This document shows, piece after piece, positions 36,592 through 46,247 of a DNA stretch of 64,000 nucleotides. Position numbers and translations under genes: made by a program. The notes beneath the pieces were generated by a model. It worked only from the letters and a program-made list of their open reading frames with translations, did no database searches and had not been told where the DNA came from. Within the stretch, counting starts at the first letter, position 1, and every line of letters starts with the position of its first letter. Origin of the DNA: a virus; IMG/VR virus record IMGVR_UViG_3300046332_000238, positions 40,720 through 104,719 of that record; one strand, written 5' to 3'.

Positions 36592-37965
36592 ATGAGTGAC
36601 AATGCAAACTCACCAAGTGAAAAATATTTTAATGCACAAGACGCAAGTGTAGATAAATTAAAAATAACCACAGCAAGTGGACAAGTAATTGATGTAAAAT
36701 ATCTTTTAATTGAATTGTCATATTATGAAGATATTTACAATTTTGTGACTTCAGGATATATGTTATTGAGAGATGCTGTTGGTCTAATCGAAAAATACCA
36801 ATTAACCGGCAGAGAAACTGTTGAATTGAGTTTTGGTAAAGTTTCTGATATCAATAGAAAATCACAAACATTCCGACTTTATTCAATACCAACGAAGAAT
36901 CCAGTTGGTAATCTGACTAGTGAATTTATAAAATTGCATTTTTGTTCTGAAGAATTACTGTTGTCTGAACAAACCAAAGTCACTCAAGCATTTCGTGGCA
37001 CCAAAATATCAGACATTATTCGAAGTGTATTGGTAAATAATTTAAAAGTGGACGCAAAAATTAAACCACTCATTATTCAAGACACAACAGGTGTGTATGA
37101 TTTTAATATACCAACAATAAATCCACTAGAAACAATCAGTTGGTTGTCCACATATGCAAGACCAGCGGCAAATGGACTCATTGGTGCAGATATGTTGTTT
37201 TTTGAAACAAAGAATGGTTTCAATTTCAAGTCATTAGGTACGTTGTATTCTGAACCCATCTATAAGACATATAAATATCAGTTGCAAAATATTGTTGATA
37301 TTGATGACCCAGCATCTCAGAGTGTTGTATCAATATTAGACTATGAATTTATAAGAACATTTGATAATTTGAATGATATATCATCAGGTACTTTTTCAAA
37401 TAGACTAATTTCTATTGATCCACTGACAAGAACAAGAACAGTTACAGATTTTGATTACTCGAAATACAAAGGTGCATCATTAAATGAGGGTAGTGTTTTA
37501 AATACCAATCAAAATAGATTGGGCAAGACACAGAGCCAATCATATGAAGGCACACTAAAATTAGCAGTTGGTAATTCAAATCAAACCACAAATAAAAACA
37601 TAGAATCCGGTACAATAAAACCTGGTTCAGTAGGCAAAGACATTTTTATCGAAACATTTGTACCAAACAGAACATCACAAATATCTCTAGCAAACCACAC
37701 ACTAGTCAAGATTAAGATACCAGGTGATGCCGGTATTACTGCTGGGCGAACAGTCGATTTTAATTTACAATCAATTGCCAATAGTGGAACAGGACAATTA
37801 GATCAACTATATTCAGGTAAATATTTGGTAACTGCTGTGCGACACATATTGCAATCACAAGGTGTTTTTCAAACCGTGTTAGAATTAGCAAAAGATAGTA
37901 CACCAGTACAAGTAGGTTCATTCAAATATAATGATGGAGTACCACAACAAGGAACATTTGCATGA
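36592..37965 (+). CDS. gp27-like baseplate central hub protein
   Basis: 457 residues. LLIELSYYEDIYNFVTSGYM, LLRDAVGLIEKYQLTGRETV and the VgrG/gp27-type two-barrel layout: DIIRSVLVNNLKVDAK, FDNLNDISSGTFSNRLISID, VKIKIPGDAGITAGRTVDFN, YSGKYLVTAVRHILQSQGVF. The last parts are typical of hub proteins: carrier P-G-(D/N) loop and SG-x-Y-x-(I/V). Located directly before the gp5 OB-fold gene, as gp27 partners gp5. Confidence is in role rather than close homology to T4. Confidence 0.8.
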   Translation: MSDNANSPSEKYFNAQDASVDKLKITTASGQVIDVKYLLIELSYYEDIYNFVTSGYMLLRDAVGLIEKYQLTGRETVELSFGKVSDINRKSQTFRLYSIPTKNPVGNLTSEFIKLHFCSEELLLSEQTKVTQAFRGTKISDIIRSVLVNNLKVDAKIKPLIIQDTTGVYDFNIPTINPLETISWLSTYARPAANGLIGADMLFFETKNGFNFKSLGTLYSEPIYKTYKYQLQNIVDIDDPASQSVVSILDYEFIRTFDNLNDISSGTFSNRLISIDPLTRTRTVTDFDYSKYKGASLNEGSVLNTNQNRLGKTQSQSYEGTLKLAVGNSNQTTNKNIESGTIKPGSVGKDIFIETFVPNRTSQISLANHTLVKIKIPGDAGITAGRTVDFNLQSIANSGTGQLDQLYSGKYLVTAVRHILQSQGVFQTVLELAKDSTPVQVGSFKYNDGVPQQGTFA

Positions 37966-38282
37966 TGAATAATTTTTTAGGTAAAGATAACTTTATCTGG
38001 TGGGTAGGTTCAATTGAAGATAGAATGGATCCATTAGGTCTTGGTCGATGTAAAGTTCGTATATTTGGATGGTATGATGATGGTAATCCAGATTCAATAT
38101 CAAAAATAAAAACAGTTGATCTGCCATGGGCGTTGCCTTTACTTCCATTGAACAATTCGAGATCATTTTCTGCACCAGAAATTGGTGATTGGGTTATGGG
38201 TTTCTTTTTTGACGGTGAAGCAGGTCAATTTCCAGTGATGATGGGTGTTTTACCTGGTTTTACTGCACCAAAGACACAATAA
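37962..38282 (+). CDS. gp5-like spike, N-terminal OB-fold only
   Basis: 106 residues. IWWVGSIEDRMDPLGLGRCK and VRIFGWYDDGN, LPWALPLLPLNNSRSFSAPE, IGDWVMGFFFDGEAGQFPVM and MGVLPG form the OB-fold at the N-terminus of T4 gp5 (V-G-x-x-ED-x-x-DP-x-x-x-GR-x-(K/R)-VR). In T4 this domain is fused to a lysozyme and a beta-helix. Here it stands alone. It contacts the gp27-like hub. Confidence 0.87.
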   Translation: MMNNFLGKDNFIWWVGSIEDRMDPLGLGRCKVRIFGWYDDGNPDSISKIKTVDLPWALPLLPLNNSRSFSAPEIGDWVMGFFFDGEAGQFPVMMGVLPGFTAPKTQ

Positions 38283-38291
38283 GGATTCAAA

Positions 38292-39197
38292 ATGACAAAT
38301 GAAACATCGGTCAATTTAGGTAGTTTTGGTTCATTAAATTTCACAGTTAAAGAGAATTTACCACCAAATTCACCGTTTGGTACTTTGTTGAACAAAGTTG
38401 GTGTTCAAACAACACCTCCATTAGCACGAGGTTATGTAACAAACTCTGCTATCGATTTACTCAATGGCAATCTGGCACATGTATGTGACTTTAAATTTAT
38501 TGTAAATTTTGACATAATGGGTTCATTAGGATTAATTAACCCTATCGATGCATTACAAAAAGCCATTCGTAATGCAAAATTAGCCGCTGCATCTAGATTG
38601 CGTTTGTTATTACAAGATGTAATTGCAGCATTTCGTGCAGCTGCTGATGCCATTACACAAGCAATGTCTTTGGACCCAAGTGGAACTCTTTCCTTCTATT
38701 GGTCACAAGGCAAAGATATCATATCAAAAATTAATGACGTTATAGAATTTATTGCAGAGAAGGTCGAATTGGTATTAACAGAAGTATTTTTTGCAAAAAT
38801 GATCTTGGAACTGATTGAGTGGATTAAAAGTCTACCTGAAAAAGTTAAGAATTTGTTACTATCTTGTTTAAATAATTTTACCAGTTCAATAAAACAATTA
38901 GCCTCCTCATTAAAATCTATACCAGATCAAATTGTTAACCTAACAACATCACAGATTCAGGCGATTGCAAATGAATTTACTGCAATATCTCAAACTACTG
39001 TTGACGATTTAACGAGTAGTCAAGGCACAAATACACCACAAGTGATTAGTGAAATATTTAATTCACCTGGCAGTACGGCAACAAACACACCAAGTATTGT
39101 TACTGCTGTGCAAGATTTTATAACTACAAATGTGCCTTCAACTGAAAAGATTGAAGGTCAAAAATTTCCGACAGTCAGTGGAAGCAATTCACCTTAA
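38292..39197 (+). CDS. helical baseplate-hub-associated protein
   Basis: 301 residues, almost all helical: LQKAIRNAKLAAASRLRLLL, DVIAAFRAAADAITQAM, DVIEFIAEKVELVLTEVFFA, EWIKSLPEKVKNLLLSC, then a Thr/Asn-rich C-terminus. It lies between the gp5 OB-fold and spike genes, so it is presumably virion-bound at the hub. No enzyme motif found and no lysozyme signature. Confidence 0.6.
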   Translation: MTNETSVNLGSFGSLNFTVKENLPPNSPFGTLLNKVGVQTTPPLARGYVTNSAIDLLNGNLAHVCDFKFIVNFDIMGSLGLINPIDALQKAIRNAKLAAASRLRLLLQDVIAAFRAAADAITQAMSLDPSGTLSFYWSQGKDIISKINDVIEFIAEKVELVLTEVFFAKMILELIEWIKSLPEKVKNLLLSCLNNFTSSIKQLASSLKSIPDQIVNLTTSQIQAIANEFTAISQTTVDDLTSSQGTNTPQVISEIFNSPGSTATNTPSIVTAVQDFITTNVPSTEKIEGQKFPTVSGSNSP

Positions 39198-39209
39198 TAG
39201 GATTACATA

Positions 39210-40058
39210 ATGTCATTACCAAAACCAGACTTTGTGACAGCATGGACAGAACCAGTATCTGCTGCAAATACAGATTATCAACCTGTATATCCATATAATA
39301 ATGTCACACAAACTAAAGGTGGTCACTCATTTGAAATGGATGACACACCAACACGAGAACGCATTCGACTGCAACATGGTAAAGGAACGTTTCTTGAGAT
39401 GCATCCTACAGGTGATGAAGTACACAAGATCATCGGCGACGGTTATCACATCACATTGGGTGACCACAATATTGCAATTGGTGTTGATGATGGCAATTTG
39501 GCAAAAAAATTAAACATTACTGTTTATGGTGACGCATATTTTTGGGTGCAAGGTAATAAAATTGAACAAGTTGATGGTAATGTAGAACAACACGTTAAAG
39601 GCAATTACACACAAACTGTTGAAGGCATGATTACAACCACATCATTTGGCAATATGAAAATTAATGCCGGCGGTGCATTATTGGGAAAATTAACAATTAA
39701 TACAGCAAATGAAGTCAGACTCAATTCTGACCTAAATGTGAGTGGTGCATTACATGCAAAAGGAATTGTATCAGACAATCGAGTTGATGCTGGTTTAGGT
39801 ATGAGTGCAGGTATAGCAGGATTTGTAACACAAACTGGTGGAGTTTCAGTTGGTATTCCTGTTGCAGTACCTGGTCAAATTGTTGCTGCAGGTTCAATCA
39901 CTTCATTTACTAGTGTTAATGCTCCTTTAGGTAACTTTGGTATATCATCATCTATATTGGCATTTGACATTGTAAATCAATTGTTGCGTAGAGTGCATAT
40001 TCATGTGGCACCAGAAGGACCTACATCTCCACCAGTAACTAATGAAGTATCAGCTTAA
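39210..40058 (+). CDS. gp5-like spike, beta-helix part
   Basis: 282 residues. TKGGHSFEMDDTPTRERIRL, QHGKGTFLEMHPTGDEVHKI, then short alternating strands (YGDAYFWVQGNKIEQVDGNV, EQHVKGNYTQTVEGMI) ending in HIHVAPEGPTSPP. GHS-x-x-x-DDT-x-x-x-ERI-x-x-x-H is the VgrG/gp5 needle-base phrase, followed by an intertwined trimeric beta-helix. The membrane-piercing needle of the baseplate. Confidence 0.85.
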   Translation: MSLPKPDFVTAWTEPVSAANTDYQPVYPYNNVTQTKGGHSFEMDDTPTRERIRLQHGKGTFLEMHPTGDEVHKIIGDGYHITLGDHNIAIGVDDGNLAKKLNITVYGDAYFWVQGNKIEQVDGNVEQHVKGNYTQTVEGMITTTSFGNMKINAGGALLGKLTINTANEVRLNSDLNVSGALHAKGIVSDNRVDAGLGMSAGIAGFVTQTGGVSVGIPVAVPGQIVAAGSITSFTSVNAPLGNFGISSSILAFDIVNQLLRRVHIHVAPEGPTSPPVTNEVSA

Positions 40059-40066
40059 GGAATATT

Positions 40067-40897
40067 ATGAGTTCGAGTATATACGCGAGATTAAATTACA
40101 GTTTTCCAGATCCATCAGCAAATACAGTAATACAAGCTTTGTCTCCTGAAGTATTGGTGCAGATGAATGCTACACCACAGTTCATGAACGCATGGCAACA
40201 AGAAGATGTTGCTACAGGCAATACATCTGGTTATTATGTTAATCCTATGACCACTGTGATTGCAAATATAAAATTGGCAGCAAATAATTTGTTGAGTAGT
40301 GGTCAAGCCACAGGCACGACAAATGCAATTACAACACTAATATCATCAGCATACACCGATGCACAAGACATTTTTGAAAATACTGCTGATGGATTTTTAT
40401 ATCATACAAATAGACTATCAAATGTAATTCCTGCGGATCAAAATATTACAGAGCCACATTTTGAAACAGCAATGGGTATTGGTAAAATGATGATGTATTT
40501 TACAAATCAATCCGATAATATACAAAATAACTCACCAATATTAGGCAGTTTTACCAGTCTGTTCATCGAAGATACTTTATCTGCCTATGCAAATACATCA
40601 AACACCCAATCAAATTTGTATGCCAATACTGTGACATTCATACCGATGGCTGGAACATATACATCCAACATCAGTCTGGCCAATGCACAGTCTTTGGCAA
40701 ATGCGTATTACAACCTGAATATCACGATGAAAAACTTCAGAAATCAAGATAATGTGTTTTTTCAAAATTCATCTTTGGTTTTGAATGATTTCAACAAAGT
40801 TAACCAGTTCTCTACAATGGGTCAAACTGAATCAGATTTGATTCAAAATTACATTGGATCACCTAAATTGTTATCCAGATTAAATGCAAACACATAA
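40067..40897 (+). CDS. virion protein of the baseplate block, function unknown
   Basis: 276 residues, Asn/Ser/Thr-rich with helical segments (YVNPMTTVIANIKLAANNLL, TAMGIGKMMMYFTNQSDNIQ). It lies between the spike and gp25 genes, where many exo-T-even phages have a conserved hypothetical structural gene. FETAMGIGKMM is its best conserved-looking phrase. The following 88-bp gap holds a late promoter and no gene. Confidence 0.65.
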   Translation: MSSSIYARLNYSFPDPSANTVIQALSPEVLVQMNATPQFMNAWQQEDVATGNTSGYYVNPMTTVIANIKLAANNLLSSGQATGTTNAITTLISSAYTDAQDIFENTADGFLYHTNRLSNVIPADQNITEPHFETAMGIGKMMMYFTNQSDNIQNNSPILGSFTSLFIEDTLSAYANTSNTQSNLYANTVTFIPMAGTYTSNISLANAQSLANAYYNLNITMKNFRNQDNVFFQNSSLVLNDFNKVNQFSTMGQTESDLIQNYIGSPKLLSRLNANT

Positions 40898-40973
40898 AAT
40901 TCGAAAATTTACGCTCCGGCCCAAGAATTTTCTCCACGACTTTCAAAAGTCCAAAAAAGCGTTTTACTCCTAC

Positions 40974-40981
40974 GATAAATA
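40974..40981 (+). promoter_or_regulatory. T4-type late promoter (GATAAATA) before gp25
   Basis: GATAAATA 5 bp before the gp25 ATG. At that distance the transcript would start around the ATG, so it may serve gp6 and genes beyond. Confidence 0.5.
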
Positions 40982-40985
40982 AACA

Positions 40986-41378
40986 ATGGCAAATGTAACC
41001 AAAATATACTCAGACATAGACTTCACCTTCATAAAAAAACCTGTGACGGCGGATGTTGCACTCAGTTATGATGCACAAGCTGTTATTCGGTCAATACGAA
41101 ATCTAATATTGTCAAAACACTATGAGAGACTCTGGAATCCAGATTTAGGTTCAAATGTTGATGCTTTATTATTCGAGTTAATAACACCTATGACAGCAAA
41201 GAACTTAGAAAGTGAAATTAAAGCAATCATCAATAACTATGAACCTAGAGCAACATTAAAAGAAATAACAGTGTCTCCGATGCCAGACAAGAATGCATAC
41301 AACATATTTTTAAGTTTCTTTTTAGAAAATGCAACATTACCAACAACAGTAACACTTCTTTTAGAGAGAAATAGATAA
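40986..41378 (+). CDS. 25: gp25-like baseplate wedge protein
   Basis: 130 residues, T4 gp25 is 132. IYSDIDFTFIKKPVTADVAL, SYDAQAVIRSIRNLILSKHY, ERLWNPDLGSNVDALLFELI and TLKEITVSPMPD are the gp25/GpW family core: R-x-(I/L)-x-N-(L/I)-(I/L)-x-(T/S)-x-x-x-ER-x-(F/W)-x-P-x-(L/F)-G-(S/C). Part of the conserved inner ring of contractile tail baseplates. Confidence 0.92.
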   Translation: MANVTKIYSDIDFTFIKKPVTADVALSYDAQAVIRSIRNLILSKHYERLWNPDLGSNVDALLFELITPMTAKNLESEIKAIINNYEPRATLKEITVSPMPDKNAYNIFLSFFLENATLPTTVTLLLERNR

Positions 41379-41379
41379 A

Positions 41380-43461
41380 ATGGCTGGTGCTAATTCACAA
41401 TTACAAATAACTGATCTTGATTTTAATACAATCAAGAAAAATCTAACTGACTTTTTAAAATCTCAAGACACTTTAAAGGATTATAACTACGAAGGTTCTG
41501 CTTTGTCTGTATTGTTGGATGTTATGGCATACAATACACAATACAACGCCTTCTATTTGAACATGGTTGCTAATGAAATGTTCTTGGATAGTGCAATTCA
41601 AAGAAATTCGGTAGTATCTCAAGCAAAACTACTGAATTATACACCTAAATCCGCACTTGCACCAGAAGCCAAACTCAATTTAATAGTCAATCAAGTTGTT
41701 GATTCTTCATTAACGTTACCCAAATTCACCACATTCATGTCGGAAGCAATTGATGGTGTGAACTATAATTTTGTAACAACAGATGAGACAACGGTAAATG
41801 TTATCAATAATGTTGCAACGTTTAGTGATATCACAATTAAACAAGGAACACCAACATCTATAGCATACACTGTGGATTCTATTTCGAATCCAAAATTTAC
41901 ATTTAAAATACCAAACACTAATGTCGATACAACTTCTTTGCAAGTTATTGTACAGACATCCACTCCCACTACACACGAAGATGTATATGCACCTGCAACA
42001 GATTACCTGACTTTAGATAAAAATTCGTTAGTATATTTCTTACAAGAAGGATTAAACGGATTCTTTGAAATCTTTTTTGGTGATGACACTTTAGGTAAAA
42101 AATTAACTGATGGTGATGTAGTAAAGATTTCTTATATCTTAACCGAAGGTGTAGCTGCAGCTGGCGCAAACAATTTTGTATTGATGAACTCTTTAAGTGG
42201 TTATTCGAATACTGCAATTTCACCTTTATCGGCTGCAACAGATGGATCAGCAAGAGAATCAATTTCTTCTATCAAATTCCAAGCACCTAAATCATATTCA
42301 GCACAGAACCGTGCGGTATCTAAAGAAGATTATATTACTGCGATTCAACAAAATAAATTAGGGTATGCATTTGATGCAGTCAGTGTATGGGGTGGCCAAG
42401 AGAATGATCCTCCTGTATATGGTCAAGTATTTGTTTCATTAAAACCTGCCGGTGCATTTGCGTTAACTGCAACGCAAAAAACTAGACTATTGCAAGAAGT
42501 TATTCGTCCTATTTCGGTGCTGACTGTTGAACCAACTATTGTTGATCCTGATTACACATATGTACAAATTAATGCAAATGTGTTATATGATCCTAAAAAA
42601 ACATCATTAACATCAGGACAAATACGAGAACAAGTTAAGGCAGCAATCAATAGTTACGCTTCTACATCATTAAATACATTCAATTCGACATTTCAATCAA
42701 CAAGTTTTAGTGAAGCAATCAGTGCAGTAAGTCCTGCAATCATCACAAATGAACTATCGATTCAATTGCAGAAAAAGTTCTTCCCTAATCTATCAACACC
42801 AACAACATACAAGTTCTACTATGGTGCAGAGTTAAAAAAGGGTATGTTTCAAAGTGGCATCAACAGTTCACCTTCTGTTTCATTCAGAGATCCTACAAAC
42901 TTAACCAATACAATTGCAGGCATTTTTATTGAAGAAGTTCCATCATCGAGTGGTGGTGTTGAATCTATTTCAATATTAAATCCGGGTTTTGGTTACCAGT
43001 CATCACCAACCGTAACCATCTTGGGTGACGGTACAGGTGCGACAGCACAAGCAACTATAAATGCTAACGGAACAATAAAAGAAATCACCATATTGACTCC
43101 TGGTACAGGATACACCAGTGCAATTGCAACAATCACACCTGCAACGAATGATACAACTGGACAATTAGGTGCAGTTATTGTCAACCTAGAAGGTCGTTAT
43201 GGTACATTAAGAACTTTCTATAACAATACACAGAATGTCAAAACCATATTTAATCCAAACATTGGAACAGTTGATTATAAAACAGGTTTGGTGACACTGA
43301 ATTCGTTTGGACCACTTGATGTTGACAATCCATTAGGACAATTAACCTTGTCTGTTAATCCAATAACAACTATTGTTTCATCATCTTTCAGTAGAATTAT
43401 TACTGTTGATCCTTTTGACGCAAATGCTGTTGTTGTTAATGTTAGAGCAAAAACCGCATGA
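41380..43461 (+). CDS. 6: gp6-like baseplate wedge protein with inserted GxGY module
   Basis: 693 residues. LQITDLDFNTIKKNLTDFLK, YNYEGSALSVLLDVMAYNTQ, YNAFYLNMVANEMFLDSAIQ and RNSVVSQAKLLNYTPKSA are the gp6 N-terminal signature; YFLQEGLNGFFEIFFGDDTL and SAQNRAVSKEDYITAIQQN the middle core. Around residues 525-590 sits a beta module (ILNPGFGYQSSPTVTILGDG ... ILTPGTGYTSAIATITPA) not in T4 gp6 and shared with three neighbours. gp6 clamps the wedges in the inner baseplate. Confidence 0.92.
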   Translation: MAGANSQLQITDLDFNTIKKNLTDFLKSQDTLKDYNYEGSALSVLLDVMAYNTQYNAFYLNMVANEMFLDSAIQRNSVVSQAKLLNYTPKSALAPEAKLNLIVNQVVDSSLTLPKFTTFMSEAIDGVNYNFVTTDETTVNVINNVATFSDITIKQGTPTSIAYTVDSISNPKFTFKIPNTNVDTTSLQVIVQTSTPTTHEDVYAPATDYLTLDKNSLVYFLQEGLNGFFEIFFGDDTLGKKLTDGDVVKISYILTEGVAAAGANNFVLMNSLSGYSNTAISPLSAATDGSARESISSIKFQAPKSYSAQNRAVSKEDYITAIQQNKLGYAFDAVSVWGGQENDPPVYGQVFVSLKPAGAFALTATQKTRLLQEVIRPISVLTVEPTIVDPDYTYVQINANVLYDPKKTSLTSGQIREQVKAAINSYASTSLNTFNSTFQSTSFSEAISAVSPAIITNELSIQLQKKFFPNLSTPTTYKFYYGAELKKGMFQSGINSSPSVSFRDPTNLTNTIAGIFIEEVPSSSGGVESISILNPGFGYQSSPTVTILGDGTGATAQATINANGTIKEITILTPGTGYTSAIATITPATNDTTGQLGAVIVNLEGRYGTLRTFYNNTQNVKTIFNPNIGTVDYKTGLVTLNSFGPLDVDNPLGQLTLSVNPITTIVSSSFSRIITVDPFDANAVVVNVRAKTA

Positions 43462-46244
43462 TAGTCAACGACCAATTAACTTCGTTATTAGTTCCTACTC
43501 AACTACCTGAGTTTATCAGGGACAATCCAGACTATGGTAATTTTGTCTTATTTCTAAAGGCATATTACGAATGGATGGAGAAGAATGGTCAGGTAACTGA
43601 TAGATCAAAAAATCTTGTAAACTATAAAGACATTGATAGAACGACTGATGAATTCATTAGTTATTTTACCAATGACTTTTTACCGAACTTTCCAAAAGAC
43701 ATTTTAATTGACGAAAGAGAAGCTGTCAAGTTTGCTAGACAATTATATAAGTCAAAAGGTACACCATCATCTTATAAGTTCCTATTCAGAATCTTATTTA
43801 ATTCAGACTTTGATGTATTTTACACTAAAGATGCGGTCTTAAAGGCGTCTGCTGGTACATGGTATATTCCAAGAAGTTTGAAGTTGGCATCTAGTGATGA
43901 TAATTTTTTAAACATCACAAATCTTCGTTTGTTTGGTGAAGAAACCAAATCAATTGCAACCGTTGAAACCTCAGTAAAATCAGGTACTAAAACTGAAGTA
44001 TTCATTTCAGACATTGAACGTCTGTTTCAATCTGGAGAATTTGTTCGTGTCGTTGATAATAATAATCAAACAGTGTTGTTTGGTGGTCAACCACTACGAG
44101 CAAAGATTGTAGGTCAGATCAGTCAGATTAAAATTGATACAAACAATAGAGGATTATTATATGAAGTAGGTGATCCTGTTATTGTTTACAATGGTTTAAA
44201 CTCAAACACAAGTCCAAGTGCAATTGCAGAAGTTGGTTCGACAACAACAGGTTCAATTCAACGTATTAATGTGGTTGATGGTGCATTTGGTTACACACTG
44301 AGTTCAACAATCAACATCACTAATGCACCAGGCGCATCAGCTTCTGTTGGAACGTTAAATCCTAATCCAAATTCGACAGCAAATATTGCAATACCTACCG
44401 ACACCATCACACTAAAAAGATTCATTGAAATTGGTAATGGTAACTACAATTTCTCCAATACCGTTGTTGCAAATGCAAATACTACGCTTGCAGAAGCATT
44501 AACATTTGAAATATTCGATACTCATCCAATATCGTCAGTGATCGTCAATAATGGTGGCGGTGGTATTAGACAGATTCCACAAGTAATAGCACAATCAAAC
44601 TTCACTAATGATGCACTTGGTACATCACTGATATCTTCATTGGGTATATTGTCACCTATACAAATTGCCAGTGGTGGCCATGGTTATCAGGCAAATGACA
44701 CCATCATTTTTACTGGCGGTAATGGTGTTGGTGCAAAAGCAAATGTCATAACAGTTGATGGTAATGGTGCAATCACTAATGTTGCATATGTATATGGACC
44801 AACAGTTCAGTATCCATTAGGTGGTTTGGGATACAAATCAATTAATTTACCAACACTAACCATAAATTCATCAAATGTACAGGCTGCAAATGCACAATTA
44901 TATGTACCTGGCATATTAGGTGAAGGTGCAAGTTTCTCTGTTATTGTGGACCGTGCAGGTTCAATCACGACAATTAAGGTGACAAGTGGTGGTGAGGATT
45001 ATATTTCTGCACCAAATGTTTCATTGAAAATTCAAGACATTGTTGTTTCGAATGTATCAATATCAAATCTACCACGAAAAGGTGATCCGATATATCAAGG
45101 TGCAAACATTAATGTACAGACGTATATTGCAACAGTAAATTCAGTTTCGTTGTTGCAAGCAAACGAAGATCCTGCATTATCATTGTATAACTTGCGTGTA
45201 TTTAATTACACTTCTGTTCCAAACACCACATTGCAATTAAACATCGACAGACCACTTGATAATATTCACCTAACAATGGCGAATGTTGCGTTCTCGAATG
45301 TATATAATTCAAATGGTATAAGAACATATGGTGATGGTACCGCAAAGGCAAAGGCAAGTTTCTTAAATGGTTTGGTGATTGGCCAAGGACAATACTTAAC
45401 ATCACAAGGTCACCCAAGTTCATTTGATGTTCTACAAAATGATGTGTTTAATAATTTTACATACCAAATTACAGTAGAAAAAGAAATTGCAAAGTATAGA
45501 GAAACATTGTTGAACCTATTGCATCCTACGGGCATGAAAGTGTTGGGTAGATTTGCAATGAAAGCAAATAATAATTTTGTATTTAATGGTGTCGAAGGTC
45601 TATCTCAAGGTCATCCACTATCATTCTATACAGGTTATCCTGGTTCTTCAATTTCTATGTACTCTGATTTTGTAAATAAGAGTAACAACATATTACACTT
45701 TGAAGAACTTGCTGGTGCTAATATTGCAGAATTTATTTTTGCAAATAGTACAATTGAAGTTGCACCAGTTAATGGTCCTAAGATTCGTTCAACAATTATC
45801 TCATTAGACTATGTAGCAAACACAGTTGTATTGACAGATAATAGTTGGTTAACTTTTGCAAATGTTGCATATGTACAAGCGAACTCTGGTTCGAACGTCA
45901 TAAATATAGTATCAATGACAGATAGTTATGATATCGTCAATAACAAACAATACAGTAACACATCATATCCTTTAATGGACATTGCGTTTGTTGGTGACAA
46001 AGTATTGATTGCAAACAATACAAGCAAAACTATTAAGAGTATAGATTACATTAATGGTGTTATCACATTAACATCCAATCTATCCGCAAATGCCAACTCG
46101 TTAATGGCAGTCAATAGAACAGTATCAGCACAAACATCAGTTACAATTTATGGACCAGTTGGTTTACAATATGTTCCAGAACTAATTACAGAAAACGGTT
46201 TCACGTTAATAACAGAAGATGGTCAAATCATCCTATTGGGGTAA
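43458..46244 (+). CDS. gp7-like baseplate wedge protein
   Basis: 928 residues; overlaps gp6 by 4 nt. N-terminus PEFIRDNPDYGNFVLFLKAY, YEWMEKNGQVTDRSKNLVNY, DEFISYFTNDFLPNFPKDIL and SKGTPSSYKFLFRILFNSDF is a conserved block of the large wedge protein that follows gp6 in exo-T-even phages (gp7 position). The body has several GxGY-type beta modules (IASGGHGYQANDTIIFTGGN; VTSGGEDYISAPNVSLKI), then ALLHPTGMK-like ETLLNLLHPTGMKVLGRFAM. Name by position and size rather than close similarity. Confidence 0.75.
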   Translation: MIVNDQLTSLLVPTQLPEFIRDNPDYGNFVLFLKAYYEWMEKNGQVTDRSKNLVNYKDIDRTTDEFISYFTNDFLPNFPKDILIDEREAVKFARQLYKSKGTPSSYKFLFRILFNSDFDVFYTKDAVLKASAGTWYIPRSLKLASSDDNFLNITNLRLFGEETKSIATVETSVKSGTKTEVFISDIERLFQSGEFVRVVDNNNQTVLFGGQPLRAKIVGQISQIKIDTNNRGLLYEVGDPVIVYNGLNSNTSPSAIAEVGSTTTGSIQRINVVDGAFGYTLSSTINITNAPGASASVGTLNPNPNSTANIAIPTDTITLKRFIEIGNGNYNFSNTVVANANTTLAEALTFEIFDTHPISSVIVNNGGGGIRQIPQVIAQSNFTNDALGTSLISSLGILSPIQIASGGHGYQANDTIIFTGGNGVGAKANVITVDGNGAITNVAYVYGPTVQYPLGGLGYKSINLPTLTINSSNVQAANAQLYVPGILGEGASFSVIVDRAGSITTIKVTSGGEDYISAPNVSLKIQDIVVSNVSISNLPRKGDPIYQGANINVQTYIATVNSVSLLQANEDPALSLYNLRVFNYTSVPNTTLQLNIDRPLDNIHLTMANVAFSNVYNSNGIRTYGDGTAKAKASFLNGLVIGQGQYLTSQGHPSSFDVLQNDVFNNFTYQITVEKEIAKYRETLLNLLHPTGMKVLGRFAMKANNNFVFNGVEGLSQGHPLSFYTGYPGSSISMYSDFVNKSNNILHFEELAGANIAEFIFANSTIEVAPVNGPKIRSTIISLDYVANTVVLTDNSWLTFANVAYVQANSGSNVINIVSMTDSYDIVNNKQYSNTSYPLMDIAFVGDKVLIANNTSKTIKSIDYINGVITLTSNLSANANSLMAVNRTVSAQTSVTIYGPVGLQYVPELITENGFTLITEDGQIILLG

Positions 46245-46247
46245 AGA

